NCBI GenBank assembly: GCA_963844175.1
Contig: CAWJNE010000002.1
Coordinates: 1 to 64,000, forward strand
Direction: 5' to 3'
Source of the DNA: JALZMG01 sp963844175
GTDB taxonomy: Bacteria; Actinomycetota; Acidimicrobiia; Acidimicrobiales; Ilumatobacteraceae
DNA: 64,000 bases
The stretch's first letter is position 1. The number at the start of each line of letters is the position of its first letter. Made by a program: the position numbers and the translations under genes. Below are positions 17,422 to 26,571 of the stretch, one piece after another. A model generated the notes under the pieces. The model did no database searches. It was not told the DNA's origin and saw only the letters and a list, made by a program, of their open reading frames with translations.

Positions 17422-18267
17422 TCAGCGCGACACGTCGCGATGCGACGTGCGGACCGCTGTGCCCCGGGCCCGCAGGCGGGCGGCCAGCTCCTCGGCGATG
17501 ACGACGGACCGGTGGCGACCGCCCGTGCACCCGATCGCCACCGTCAGGTAGCTGCGGCCCTCGGCCTGGTAGGCCGGGAGCACCGTGCCGAGCAGATCCT
17601 CCAGCCGGTCGAGGAAGGCGGTGCTCTCGGGCCGGTCGAGCACGAACGCTCGGACGGCCGGATCGTGGCCGGTCAACGGCCGCAGCGCTTCCTCCCAATG
17701 GGGGTTCGGCAGGAACCGGACGTCCATCACGATGTCGGCGTCGAGCGGGAGCCCGTGCTTGAAGCCGAAGCTCTCCACCGCCAGCTGCAGCTGCGCCGTC
17801 GACGCCTCGTCGAACGCCGCGACGAGGCGGTGCTTCAGCTGGTGGACGTTGAGCGACGACGTGTCGATGACCAGGTCGGCGGCATCCCGTGTCCGTTCCA
17901 GCAGCCCGCGCTCGACCTCGATCGACTCGACCAGCCCGTCGACCTCGCCGGCCAGCGGGTGCTTGCGCCGTGTCGCGTCGTAGCGCCGCACCAGCTCGGA
18001 CGTCGACGCGTCCAGGAAGAGCACCGTGACGCGGTGACCGGCGACGCGCAGGGCGGCGACGTTGTCGAGCACGCCGCCGTAGTCGCGCCCGGCGACGAGG
18101 GCGAGGCGCTCGATCTCGCTGCCGGGCATGGAGGCGAGGTCGACGACCTTCTCGACCAGCGACGCCGGCAGGTTGTCGACGACGTACCAGCCGAGATCCT
18201 CCAGCACGTCGGCCGCCGCCGATCGACCAGCACCGGACATGCCGGTGAGGAGCACGATCTCGGCCAC
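17422..18267 (-). CDS. rapZ: RNase adapter protein RapZ / YvcJ nucleotide-binding protein
   Basis: A 281-residue P-loop protein with Walker A LLTGMSGAGRSAA, the LGWYVVDNLP motif, FLDAS, the SFGFKHGLP signature, DVRFLPNPHW and the C-terminal IGCTGGRHRSVV, all typical of RapZ. In Gram-negatives RapZ senses glucosamine-6-phosphate and guides RNase E; in Gram-positives the homologue binds and hydrolyses nucleotides. The GTG start is 7 nt after a TACCGT -10 box, so the mRNA is probably leaderless. Walker A reads GAGRS rather than GKS/T, with Arg in place of the usual Lys, so ATP hydrolysis may be altered. Confidence 0.93.
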   Translation of the reverse strand: MAEIVLLTGMSGAGRSAAADVLEDLGWYVVDNLPASLVEKVVDLASMPGSEIERLALVAGRDYGGVLDNVAALRVAGHRVTVLFLDASTSELVRRYDATRRKHPLAGEVDGLVESIEVERGLLERTRDAADLVIDTSSLNVHQLKHRLVAAFDEASTAQLQLAVESFGFKHGLPLDADIVMDVRFLPNPHWEEALRPLTGHDPAVRAFVLDRPESTAFLDRLEDLLGTVLPAYQAEGRSYLTVAIGCTGGRHRSVVIAEELAARLRARGTAVRTSHRDVSR

Positions 18268-18274
18268 TCGTCCA

Positions 18275-18280
18275 ACGGTA
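18275..18280 (-). promoter_or_regulatory. -10 box of rapZ (leaderless)
   Basis: TACCGT on the minus strand, 7 nt before the GTG start. This spacing places the transcription start at or within a base of the start codon. No Shine-Dalgarno is present. Confidence 0.5.
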
Positions 18281-18317
18281 GCCAGGCCTTGTCACCCGAC
18301 CCCGGGACCGTTCCAGT

Positions 18318-18451
18318 CCCCGAGCGTTCGTGGCGCAGCTCGCGCCCGGTGCAGGTCGGCCCTGCCCGACTTCGCGAGCGAAGCGAGCTGACGGGAGCAG
18401 ACCGACCCGCTCAGCGGTGAGCGAGCGGAGTCTTCGGAGCGAGCGAGGCCA
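18318..18451. repeat. Family 1 intergenic palindromic element, copy B (3' of DUF2252 gene)
   Basis: This longer copy starts immediately after the TGA of the DUF2252 gene and ends with the shared GAGCGTTCG terminus. The hairpin arms are GTCGG (18355-18359) and CCGAC (18366-18370). An extra segment of about 40 bp with its own short palindromes (such as TTCGCGAGCGAA) lies between hairpin and stop-proximal end. Confidence 0.75.
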
Positions 18452-19771
18452 TCAGAAGAGCTCGCCGTTGCGGAAGGCGTCGACGAAGCGGCGGTGGTCG
18501 TCGCGCACCGCCTCGGCGTACGCCCGGCTGACGTGGGCGATCCAGTCGCCGAACTCGGCCTCTCGTTCGGTCAGCACGTCGGCCAACGCGGACTCGGTCT
18601 CGAACTCGACGAGGTCCTCGTCGCTCGTGGCGTCGGAGACGCAGTGGATCTTGGCCGTCGCCCTGCCGAGCTGGTGGACCAGCGGCTCGATCTCGTCCAG
18701 CTCGTCGGCCGACTCCCAGTCGAGGTCGCTCGAGTACGGGGACAGCTCCTGCACCACTTGCCCGATGCCATCCAGCTGGCACCAGCCGAGCCACGGGTCG
18801 GCGTTGGCCTGCAGCGCGAACTGCGACACCGCGGTGCGGTGGCCCTGGTGGTGGAAGTAGGCCTCGGCCGACTCGTCCGGGCGGACGCGCGACAGCGCCG
18901 GCACGTTGCCCTGCTTCATCGACAGGACCACGTCGTTCTCCAGCGCTTGCGTCCGCCCCTCGACGAGCAGGTTGTAGGCGGGCAGGCCGGCCGAACCGAT
19001 GCCGAACCCGGTGCGCCCGACGATGTCCTTGACCTCGTACGAGATGCTCTGCTGCCGCCGAGCCTCCGGGATGGTCTCGAGGTACTCGTGGTAGCCGGTC
19101 AGCACGAGCTCACGCTCGTCATCGTCGAGCCGGCGGATGCCGTCGCCGTCGATGAACATGCGCTGCTCGCCATCGATGGTCGTCATCCCGGCCAGCAGGT
19201 CGATCCGGCTGCGCAGCCGGGCGTCGGCCAGGGCGGCGTGCACCGCGCCGTCGGTGTTGTCCAACGTCAACCGGAACTCATCGTCGCGGTCGCCGGTGGC
19301 GAAGGCGATGACCTGTTCGGCGTACGAGCTGGCCAGCGTCCGCTGGAGGTGCTCGATGTCGTCGTCGGACAGCGCCTTCTCGAAGCCGAGCACACCGATG
19401 CTGGCGGCCAGCCGCAGCAGGTCCCAGGTGAAGTGGCCCAGGTACGCCTCGTCGAAGTCGTTGACGTCGAACAGCAGGATGCCTTCGGCGTCGACGTAGG
19501 TGCCGAAGTTGGCGGCGTGGAGGTCACCCTGGATCCACACCCGTCCCGTCCGATCGTCGGCCCACGGGTCGTCGAGCCGCACGACGTCGTCGTAGAAGAG
19601 GCACGCCGACCCGCGGTAGAAGGCAAAGGGTGAGACGGCCATCTTGCGGAACTTCCGTCGGACCGCCGTCTCGTCGGCCTCGCGCAGCTCGGTGAAGGCC
19701 TCGCCGAACACGTCGATCACCCGTCGGCGGCGGGCGCCGTCGTCGGCCACCAGGTCGTCGACGGCTGTCAC
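18452..19771 (-). CDS. DUF2252 family protein
   Basis: GTG 19771 overlaps the stop of the preceding methyltransferase gene (GTGA). The 439-residue protein carries the DUF2252 landmarks: FRKMAVSPFAFYRGSA near the N-terminus, WIQGDLHAANFGTYVDAEG and LLFDVNDFDEAYLGHFTWDL. Toward the C-terminus come VGRTGFGIGSAGLPAYNLLVEG and a QGHRTAVSQF-type segment. The GD.H..N and D.NDFDE motifs resemble the catalytic and metal-binding loops of aminoglycoside-phosphotransferase/kinase folds, so a small-molecule kinase activity is plausible but unproven. The gene is translationally coupled to the methyltransferase and uvrC. Confidence 0.85.
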   Translation of the reverse strand: MTAVDDLVADDGARRRRVIDVFGEAFTELREADETAVRRKFRKMAVSPFAFYRGSACLFYDDVVRLDDPWADDRTGRVWIQGDLHAANFGTYVDAEGILLFDVNDFDEAYLGHFTWDLLRLAASIGVLGFEKALSDDDIEHLQRTLASSYAEQVIAFATGDRDDEFRLTLDNTDGAVHAALADARLRSRIDLLAGMTTIDGEQRMFIDGDGIRRLDDDERELVLTGYHEYLETIPEARRQQSISYEVKDIVGRTGFGIGSAGLPAYNLLVEGRTQALENDVVLSMKQGNVPALSRVRPDESAEAYFHHQGHRTAVSQFALQANADPWLGWCQLDGIGQVVQELSPYSSDLDWESADELDEIEPLVHQLGRATAKIHCVSDATSDEDLVEFETESALADVLTEREAEFGDWIAHVSRAYAEAVRDDHRRFVDAFRNGELF

Positions 19772-20517
19772 GAGACCCCCGAGTCGAACTTGACGGCGCG
19801 CAGGTAGAGCAGGCGCGGGATCGTCGCCGCGGCGGCGTACTCGGGGGCCAGGGCGAGGAACCCTGGGGGCGGTGCCGGCTCGACCATCCGGGTGACGTAC
19901 ATGCCGCTGGCGGCGAGCGCGTTGACGTACCGCGACAGCGGGCGGTGGACGAAGCGGATGTGCACGCCCGACTCGACCTCCTCGACCGTGACCGCCTCGG
20001 GGAGGTAGGCGCCGACCCGCCAGTACTGCTCGGGCGGGTCGAGGACCTGGTCGTCGATCCAGCCGCTGTCGGGCGTCTGGATCAGCGGGTGGTTGAGGAA
20101 GCAGCAGAACCGGCCGCCTGGCGCGAGCACCCTGGCGATCTCGGCGATCGACTGGTCGACGGCATCGACGTGCTCGAACACGAGGCACGCCACGGCGGCG
20201 TCGAACGAGGCGTCGGCGAACGGGAGTGCGTCGGCAGTCGACCGGGCGAACGCGGTCGCGCCGGCCCGGGCGGCGGCGACGGCGAGCTGGTTGCGTGTCG
20301 GGTCGACGCCGACCGCCGTCCGCACGCCGTCGAGCCCGGCGGCCAGTCGCGTCACCTGGCCCTCGCCGCAGCCGATGTCGATCACCCGCCGGCACCCCGC
20401 CAGCTCCTCGGCCGCCATGGGGAGGATCTGCTCGGCGTACTCCGGGTCGGCTCCCTCCGTGAACCCTTCGATCCACCACTCGGCGTGGTCCTCCCAGTTC
20501 ACGTCCTGCGCGCTCAC
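19768..20517 (-). CDS. Class I SAM-dependent methyltransferase
   Basis: GTG 20517 overlaps the uvrC stop (GTGA), fixing the start. The 249-residue protein has motif I VIDIGCGEGQVTR, motif II VGVDPTRNQL, a post-motif FDAAVACLVFEH and motif III ARVLAPGGRFCCFLNHP, typical of Methyltransf_11 enzymes. The C-terminal half (PLIQTPDSGWIDD, then VRFVHRPLSRYVNAL) resembles small-molecule methyltransferases. The substrate is unknown. Its place between uvrC and the DUF2252 gene, with 4-base overlaps on both sides, indicates a single operon. Confidence 0.87.
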   Translation of the reverse strand: MSAQDVNWEDHAEWWIEGFTEGADPEYAEQILPMAAEELAGCRRVIDIGCGEGQVTRLAAGLDGVRTAVGVDPTRNQLAVAAARAGATAFARSTADALPFADASFDAAVACLVFEHVDAVDQSIAEIARVLAPGGRFCCFLNHPLIQTPDSGWIDDQVLDPPEQYWRVGAYLPEAVTVEEVESGVHIRFVHRPLSRYVNALAASGMYVTRMVEPAPPPGFLALAPEYAAAATIPRLLYLRAVKFDSGVS

Positions 20518-22442
20518 GCCCGGCCCGTCCGAGGGTCCGCGACCCGGACGCGGGTCGCCAGACCCTCGGGAGACGTCAAACCCTCCGATGGGTGGAGCTT
20601 GGTGTGGACGGACCGGGCGACGGCGTCGGGCAGCCACGAGAGCGAGGCGAGGTCCTCGAGCGACGCCTCCTTGACGGCGTTGACGCCACCCAGCTCCTTG
20701 ACCAGCCGCTTGCGGCGGGTCTCGCCGAGACCCGGGATGTCGTCGAGCACGCTCTTCGTCATCCGCTTGCTCCGCCGCTCACCGTGGAACGTGTTGGCGA
20801 AGCGGTGCGCCTCGTCCCGGATGCGCTGCAGCATGAACAGCGCCTCGCTCCCCCGCGGGATGGCCACCGGCTCCGCCCGCCCTGGCACGAAGACCTCCTC
20901 GAACCGCTTGGCCAACCCGGCGACGGGGATCTCGTGCTCCAGCCCGAGCCGGCGCACGACCCGCTCGGCCACGCCCAGCTGACCCTTCCCGCCGTCGACG
21001 ACCAACAGTTGCGGCGGGTACGAGAACTTGCCGCCCCGCTCGGCCACCGGCCGCGCCTGGTCGGCGAGGTAGGCGGTCAACCGGCGGGTCAGGACCTCTT
21101 CCATCGCCGCATAGTCATCGTTGCCGGGCACGTGCACCTTGAACCGGCGGTACTCCCGCTTGTTCGGCAGCCCGTCCTCCAGCACGACCATCGAGCCGAC
21201 GTAGTCGGTGCCTTGCAGGTGGGCCATGTCGTAGCACTCGATGCGCAACGGCGCTTCGGGCAGGCCGAGCTGCTCCTGCAGCTCGGTCAGGGCCCGACTG
21301 CGCGTGTTGTGGTCGCTGGCCCGCCGCAGTCGGTGGCGGGTGAACTCCTCGTGGGCGTTGCGGGCCACGGTGGAGAGCAGCGAACGCTTGTCGCCGCGCT
21401 GGGGGACGCGGATCTGCACCCGCGAGCCGCGCTGCAGCGCCAGCCACTCCTCGTAGGTGGCGACGTCGTCGGGCTCAACCGGCACCAGCACCTGCTTCGG
21501 CACCCCCTGCGGCGGGTCCTCGCCGTAGAGGTGCTCGAGGATGCGGTCGATCAATCCGCCCGGCGTCAGGGCCTCGACCTTGTCCAGCACGAAGCCCTTG
21601 CGACCGACGACGCGCCCGCGGCGGATGTAGAAGACCTGCACCGACGCTTCGAGGTCGTCCTCGGCCAGCCCGATCACGTCGAGGTCCTCGTGGCGGTCGG
21701 CCACCATCTGCTGGCGCTCGATGGCCCGGCGCACCGTGTGCAGGCGGTCGCGCAGGCGCGCCGCCCGCTCGAACTCCAGCTCGGTGGCCGCCTCACGCAT
21801 CTCGGCGTCGAGCCGCTGGAGGATCGGCTCCGTGTCGCCGTCGAGGAAATCGCACAGCTCGACGACGAGCTGGCGGTAGGGCATCTCGTCGATCTCCCCG
21901 ACGCAGGGCCCCGAGCACTTCTCGATGTGGAACAGCAGGCACGGTCGCCCGAGACGTTCGTGCTGGCGGAACTTGGCCGGGCTGCACGTGCGGATGGGGA
22001 ACGAACGCAGCAGCTCGTCGAGCGTGTCCCGGATGGCGTAGGCGTGGGCGTACGGGCCGAAGTAGCGGGTTCCCTTGCGCTTGCGCCCGCGCATCACCAG
22101 CGCGCGCGGCCACTGCTCGTCGACCGTCACGGCGAGGAACGGATAGCTCTTGTCGTCACGGAGGCGGACGTTGAAGCGCGGATCGTGCTCCTTGATCAAC
22201 GAGTACTCGAGCATCAGCGCCTCGACCTCGTTGCGCACGGTCGTCCACTCCACCGACTCGGCAGCAGCGACCATCTGGGCGGTCCGCGGGTGCAGCGACC
22301 GGGGGTCGGCGAAGTAGTTGGACAGCCGCTGGCGCAGGCTCGACGCCTTGCCGACGTAGATCACGCGCCCCCTGGCGTCCTTGAACTGGTACGAGCCCGG
22401 TGCGTCAGGGATCGTGCCGGTCGGCGGCCGCTTCACCGTCAT
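20514..22442 (-). CDS. uvrC: Excinuclease ABC subunit C
   Basis: A 642-residue protein with the N-terminal GIY-YIG nuclease (PGSYQFKDARGRVIYVGKAS), a UVR motif, the central RNase H-like nuclease (IECYDMAHLQGTD, then VVDGGKGQLGVA) and the C-terminal helix-hairpin-helix (LDDIPGLGETRRKRLVKELGG). It makes both incisions in nucleotide excision repair with UvrA and UvrB, also encoded in this window. ATG 22442 is chosen; the frame stays open upstream only because a 27-bp tandem repeat (a multiple of three) lies there. It heads the methyltransferase-DUF2252 operon. Confidence 0.96.
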   Translation of the reverse strand: MTVKRPPTGTIPDAPGSYQFKDARGRVIYVGKASSLRQRLSNYFADPRSLHPRTAQMVAAAESVEWTTVRNEVEALMLEYSLIKEHDPRFNVRLRDDKSYPFLAVTVDEQWPRALVMRGRKRKGTRYFGPYAHAYAIRDTLDELLRSFPIRTCSPAKFRQHERLGRPCLLFHIEKCSGPCVGEIDEMPYRQLVVELCDFLDGDTEPILQRLDAEMREAATELEFERAARLRDRLHTVRRAIERQQMVADRHEDLDVIGLAEDDLEASVQVFYIRRGRVVGRKGFVLDKVEALTPGGLIDRILEHLYGEDPPQGVPKQVLVPVEPDDVATYEEWLALQRGSRVQIRVPQRGDKRSLLSTVARNAHEEFTRHRLRRASDHNTRSRALTELQEQLGLPEAPLRIECYDMAHLQGTDYVGSMVVLEDGLPNKREYRRFKVHVPGNDDYAAMEEVLTRRLTAYLADQARPVAERGGKFSYPPQLLVVDGGKGQLGVAERVVRRLGLEHEIPVAGLAKRFEEVFVPGRAEPVAIPRGSEALFMLQRIRDEAHRFANTFHGERRSKRMTKSVLDDIPGLGETRRKRLVKELGGVNAVKEASLEDLASLSWLPDAVARSVHTKLHPSEGLTSPEGLATRVRVADPRTGRA

Positions 22443-22443
22443 C

Positions 22444-22524
22444 GGCGTTCCCCGGCCACGCAGGCCGCATGGCGTTCCCCGGCCACGCAGGCCGCATGGC
22501 GTTCCCCGGCCACGCAGGCCGCAC
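22444..22524. repeat. Three tandem copies of a 27-bp repeat upstream of uvrC
   Basis: The unit begins at 22444, 22471 and 22498 (GGCGTTCCCC...GGCCGCAT); the third copy has one change. Each unit contains the small palindrome GGCC-ACGCA-GGCC. The array sits directly before the uvrC ATG, so it would lie in the uvrC 5' leader or promoter. Too few and too short for a CRISPR. Confidence 0.85.
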
Positions 22525-22599
22525 GGCATCCGTCGCCCCGCGACCGCCGAGGCGCTGATCCGGGGCTCTGGTCGACGCGGCAGCATCCGGCTTCGAGGA

Positions 22600-22605
22600 T
22601 ACGGT
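22600..22605 (+). promoter_or_regulatory. -10 box of the rhomboid-like gene
   Basis: TACGGT, 8 nt before the GTG at 22614. The same hexamer precedes fabD and the GNAT gene. It implies a leaderless message. Confidence 0.45.
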
Positions 22606-22613
22606 TGGGTCTC

Positions 22614-23531
22614 GTGGCTGGCCGCTTCTCGTTCTCGGTACCGGAGCGCCGCAACGCCAGCGACCCGTGGTTCCGCATCGGCACACTCGACGTCAGCACG
22701 ACGATCCTCGTCATCCTCCTGTGCGTCGCCAGCATGGTGCTCTGGGCGATCGACCAGTCGGTGTGGCTCAACCTCGCCCTGCTCCCGGACGAGGTCCGTG
22801 CCGGTCAGGTGTGGAGGGTCGTCACGTGGCCGCTGGCCAACCAGCCCGGGATCTGGGAAGTCCTCACCCTGGTCATCTTCTGGTACTTCGGGCGCGAGCT
22901 GGAGGGCATGCTCGGCCGCGCCCGCTTCGCCGTGCTCCTCCTCCTGGTGACGGTGATCCCCGGCTTGGCCGCCGTGTTGCTCGACATCCCGATCGCCGAG
23001 CTGGCGACCGTCGAGCTGGCCGTCTTCTTGATCTTCATCGCCGAGTACCCGTTCGCCCGGTTCTTCTTCGGGATCCCGGCGTGGGCCATCGGCGCGGTCA
23101 TCGTCGGCATCCAGGTGCTGCAGTACCTGGGCAACCGCCAGGAGGAGCGGATCCTTCTGCTGCTGATCAGCATCGCCACGGCCGCGCTGGCCGCCCGGAG
23201 CTTCGGACTCGCCACCAGCCTGCCGTGGATCCCCAAGATCCCGCTTCCGGCCAGCGGCGGTGGCGGCGGTCGTCGACGCCGGTCGCCCCGGCAGCGCTCG
23301 GTCGGAGGCGGCCAAGTGGTCGACGGGCCGTGGGGTGACGCACCGCCGGCGCCTCGCCGGTCGTCGGGTGCCTCGCTGCCCCAGCCGCCGGGCCCGGCGG
23401 TCCCCGACGGCGACCAGGCCGAGCTCGACGCCCTGCTGGACAAGATCTCGGACCTCGGGATGGACGGCCTGTCGAGCGACGAGAAGCGTCGCCTCAATGA
23501 CCTGTCCAAGCGGATGCGCAATCGCAAGTAG
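22614..23531 (+). CDS. Rhomboid-like multi-pass membrane protein (probably no protease activity)
   Basis: GTG 22614 follows a -10 box by 8 nt and gives a 305-residue protein. About six hydrophobic segments span residues 25-210, arranged like the rhomboid/Derlin fold: a WRVVTWPLANQ loop, then FWYFGRELEGMLGRARFAVL. The rhomboid catalytic GxSG serine and the later His are not visible, so this looks like an inactive relative. The C-terminus is a cytoplasmic tail: Gly/Arg-rich, then Pro-rich, then an acidic/basic helix (LDALLDKISDLGMDGLSSDEKRRL). That tail is common in actinobacterial rhomboid-like proteins. It diverges from uvrC. Confidence 0.72.
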   Translation: MAGRFSFSVPERRNASDPWFRIGTLDVSTTILVILLCVASMVLWAIDQSVWLNLALLPDEVRAGQVWRVVTWPLANQPGIWEVLTLVIFWYFGRELEGMLGRARFAVLLLLVTVIPGLAAVLLDIPIAELATVELAVFLIFIAEYPFARFFFGIPAWAIGAVIVGIQVLQYLGNRQEERILLLLISIATAALAARSFGLATSLPWIPKIPLPASGGGGGRRRRSPRQRSVGGGQVVDGPWGDAPPAPRRSSGASLPQPPGPAVPDGDQAELDALLDKISDLGMDGLSSDEKRRLNDLSKRMRNRK

Positions 23532-23627
23532 CTGACGCAAGCGCCTCGCTCGCCGCGGCACGAGCGCTCGAACCCCTCGCTCCCATCTCTTCAAGACCAC
23601 CCACAGCGACGTGCGCAAACTGACGCC

Positions 23628-24044
23628 ATGACTCACTCGATCGATCTGGCGACGACCCCCATCCACCTCGGCCTCGGCGCGACGGCCACGACGCTCGACG
23701 GCTTCGAGTGGTCGGCGGAGGCGCTCGACGCCTACGAGGCCCGGTTCGCCGCGGACGGCGACGACGGCCGGATGGTGATGATCTTCGACAACGGTGCCGA
23801 CTGGCCGACCTGGGAGCGCCATCCGGCCGGCGAGGAGGTCGTGGTGCTCCTGACCGGCCGCGCCGACCTGGTGCAGTGGATCGACGGCGCCGAGCACGTC
23901 GTGCCCCTCGTCGCTGGCCAGGCCGTCGTCAACCCCGTCGGCGTGTGGCACACGGCGCGCGTCCACGAACCCGGCCGCGCGCTCTTCATCACGCCGGGAC
24001 GGGGTACCGAGAACGTCGCCGTGGCCGACTTCCCGCCCACCTGA
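23628..24044 (+). CDS. Cupin-domain protein
   Basis: A 138-residue single-domain beta-barrel protein. The cupin motif 1 region reads WERHPAGEEVVVLLTGRADL, with the metal-ligand His and Glu, and motif 2 is NPVGVWHTARVH with the second His. Such small cupins bind a metal and act as isomerases, dioxygenases or sensors. It has no signal peptide. A family 2 hairpin follows 5 bases after the stop and separates it from the sulfatase gene. Confidence 0.8.
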   Translation: MTHSIDLATTPIHLGLGATATTLDGFEWSAEALDAYEARFAADGDDGRMVMIFDNGADWPTWERHPAGEEVVVLLTGRADLVQWIDGAEHVVPLVAGQAVVNPVGVWHTARVHEPGRALFITPGRGTENVAVADFPPT

Positions 24045-24048
24045 GTGC

Positions 24049-24096
24049 TTTACGTCCGGATCGTGGTCGCGGGTGCGACCACAATCCGGACGTAAA
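24049..24096. repeat. Family 2 hairpin repeat, copy 1 (cupin/sulfatase junction)
   Basis: A 48-bp near-perfect palindrome: arms 24049-24070 (TTTACGTCCGGAT... to GGTCGC) and 24075-24096, with a GGGT loop. The outer TTTACGTCCGGAT/ATCCGGACGTAAA is shared with copies at 25534 and 58551, while the inner arm varies with matching changes. Confidence 0.85.
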
Positions 24097-24121
24097 CGTA
24101 GGGCGAGGGCACGATGGGTCG

Positions 24122-25528
24122 GTGGCGACCCGGCCGAACCTGCTGTTCGTGATGAGCGACGACCACGCCGCCCACGCCATCTCGGCCTACGGCAGCGCCA
24201 TCAACAGCACGCCCCACCTCGACCGCATCGCCGCCGGCGGGATGCGGTTCGACCACTGCTACTGCACGAACTCGATCTGCACGCCGAGCCGAGCGGCGAT
24301 CCTGACCGGCACGTACAACCACGTCAACGGCGTCACGACGCTGGCCACGCCGATGGACAACCGGCTCGTCACGTTCCCGCGGCTGCTCCAGCAGGCCGGG
24401 TACCAGACCGCGCTGTACGGCAAGTGGCACCTCGGGCATGGACCGGCTCACGACCCCGTCGGCTTCGACGACTGGCGGGTGCTCCCCGGGCAGGGCCACT
24501 ACCACGACCCGGTGATGCTCGGGCCCGGGGGCGAGGTCGTCGAGCGCGGGGGGTACGTCACCGACGTGATCACCGACGACTGCCTGGCCTGGTTGGATCG
24601 CCGTGATCGCGACCGGCCCTTCGCCCTGTTCTGCCACCACAAGGCGCCGCACCGGACCTGGGAGCCCGACGTCGCCCACCTCGGCCTGTTCTCGGACGGC
24701 GACGTCCCCGAGCCCGTCACCCTCTTCGACGACAACGCCACCCGGGCCGACGTCGTGCGGGCGGCGCGCATGGGTCTCGATCAGCTGCGGCCCGAGCGTG
24801 ATCTGAAGGCGCCGTTGCCGCCGGGACTCGCACCGGAGGACGAGACGCGTTGGCGCTACCAGCGCTTCATCAAGGACTACCTGCGGGTCGTCGCCGCGCT
24901 CGACGACAACGTCGGCCGGCTGCTCGACCGACTCGACGCCGACGGGCTGACCGACGACACCGTCGTCGTGTACACCTCCGACCAAGGGTTCTTCCTCGGG
25001 GACCACGGCTGGTTCGACAAGCGGCTGATGTACGAGGAGTCGCTGGCCATGCCGCTGCTGGTGCGATACCCGCCCCTGGTCGCCGCCGGCTCGACATGCT
25101 CCGACCTGGTCGTCAACGTCGACTTCGCCCCGACCTTCCTCGAGCTCGGCGGCGTCCCCGTGCCTCCGGAGCTGCAGGGCCGGAGCATCGTCCCGCTGCT
25201 GCGCGACGATCGACCGGCCGACTGGCGGACCTCCGTGTACTCCCGCTACTGGATGCACCGCGACGACACCCACGTCGCGCCCGCCCACTACGGCGTGCGG
25301 ACCGACCGGTACAAGCTGATCTGCTACTACAACGACCCGCTCGACCAGCCCGGCGCCCACGGCCCGATCGACCCGGTCGAGTGGGAGCTGTACGACCTCG
25401 ACGCCGACCCCCACGAGCTGACCAACGTGATCGCCGACCCCGCCAACGCCGACGTCGTGGCCGAGCTGAAGGCCGAGCTGCTTCGCCTCCAGCTCGAGCT
25501 GGGCGACGAGCCCTACCCCCGGGCGTGA
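24122..25528 (+). CDS. Sulfatase (alkaline phosphatase superfamily)
   Basis: GTG 24122 begins a 468-residue protein. The N-terminal metal-binding segment is FVMSDDHAAHAISAYG. The sulfatase signature ICTPSRAAILTG has Cys at about residue 53 in C-x-P-S-R context, the site converted to formylglycine. GKWHLGHG, VYTSDQGFFLGDHGWFDKRLMYEESL and a C-terminal substrate-capping domain follow. No signal peptide is visible, so it is predicted to be cytoplasmic or exported by another route. It hydrolyses a sulfate (or phosphonate) ester; the substrate is unknown. No formylglycine-generating enzyme is encoded nearby. Confidence 0.9.
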   Translation: MATRPNLLFVMSDDHAAHAISAYGSAINSTPHLDRIAAGGMRFDHCYCTNSICTPSRAAILTGTYNHVNGVTTLATPMDNRLVTFPRLLQQAGYQTALYGKWHLGHGPAHDPVGFDDWRVLPGQGHYHDPVMLGPGGEVVERGGYVTDVITDDCLAWLDRRDRDRPFALFCHHKAPHRTWEPDVAHLGLFSDGDVPEPVTLFDDNATRADVVRAARMGLDQLRPERDLKAPLPPGLAPEDETRWRYQRFIKDYLRVVAALDDNVGRLLDRLDADGLTDDTVVVYTSDQGFFLGDHGWFDKRLMYEESLAMPLLVRYPPLVAAGSTCSDLVVNVDFAPTFLELGGVPVPPELQGRSIVPLLRDDRPADWRTSVYSRYWMHRDDTHVAPAHYGVRTDRYKLICYYNDPLDQPGAHGPIDPVEWELYDLDADPHELTNVIADPANADVVAELKAELLRLQLELGDEPYPRA

Positions 25529-25533
25529 ACTTG

Positions 25534-25581
25534 TTTCTGTCCGGATTCTGGTTACCGGTGCAACCAGGATCCGGACGTAAA
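25534..25581. repeat. Family 2 hairpin repeat, copy 2 (between convergent sulfatase and uvrA)
   Basis: A palindrome with outer arms TTTCTGTCCGGAT and ATCCGGACGTAAA and inner arms TGGTT/AACCA around ACCGGTGC. It fills almost the whole gap between two convergent genes, a place suited to a bidirectional terminator. Confidence 0.85.
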
Positions 25582-25587
25582 AGGTGT

Positions 25588-26571
<984 letters not shown>

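Noticed and set aside
22444..22524. 27-bp repeats as a CRISPR array
   Set aside because: No spacers between units and no cas gene nearby.
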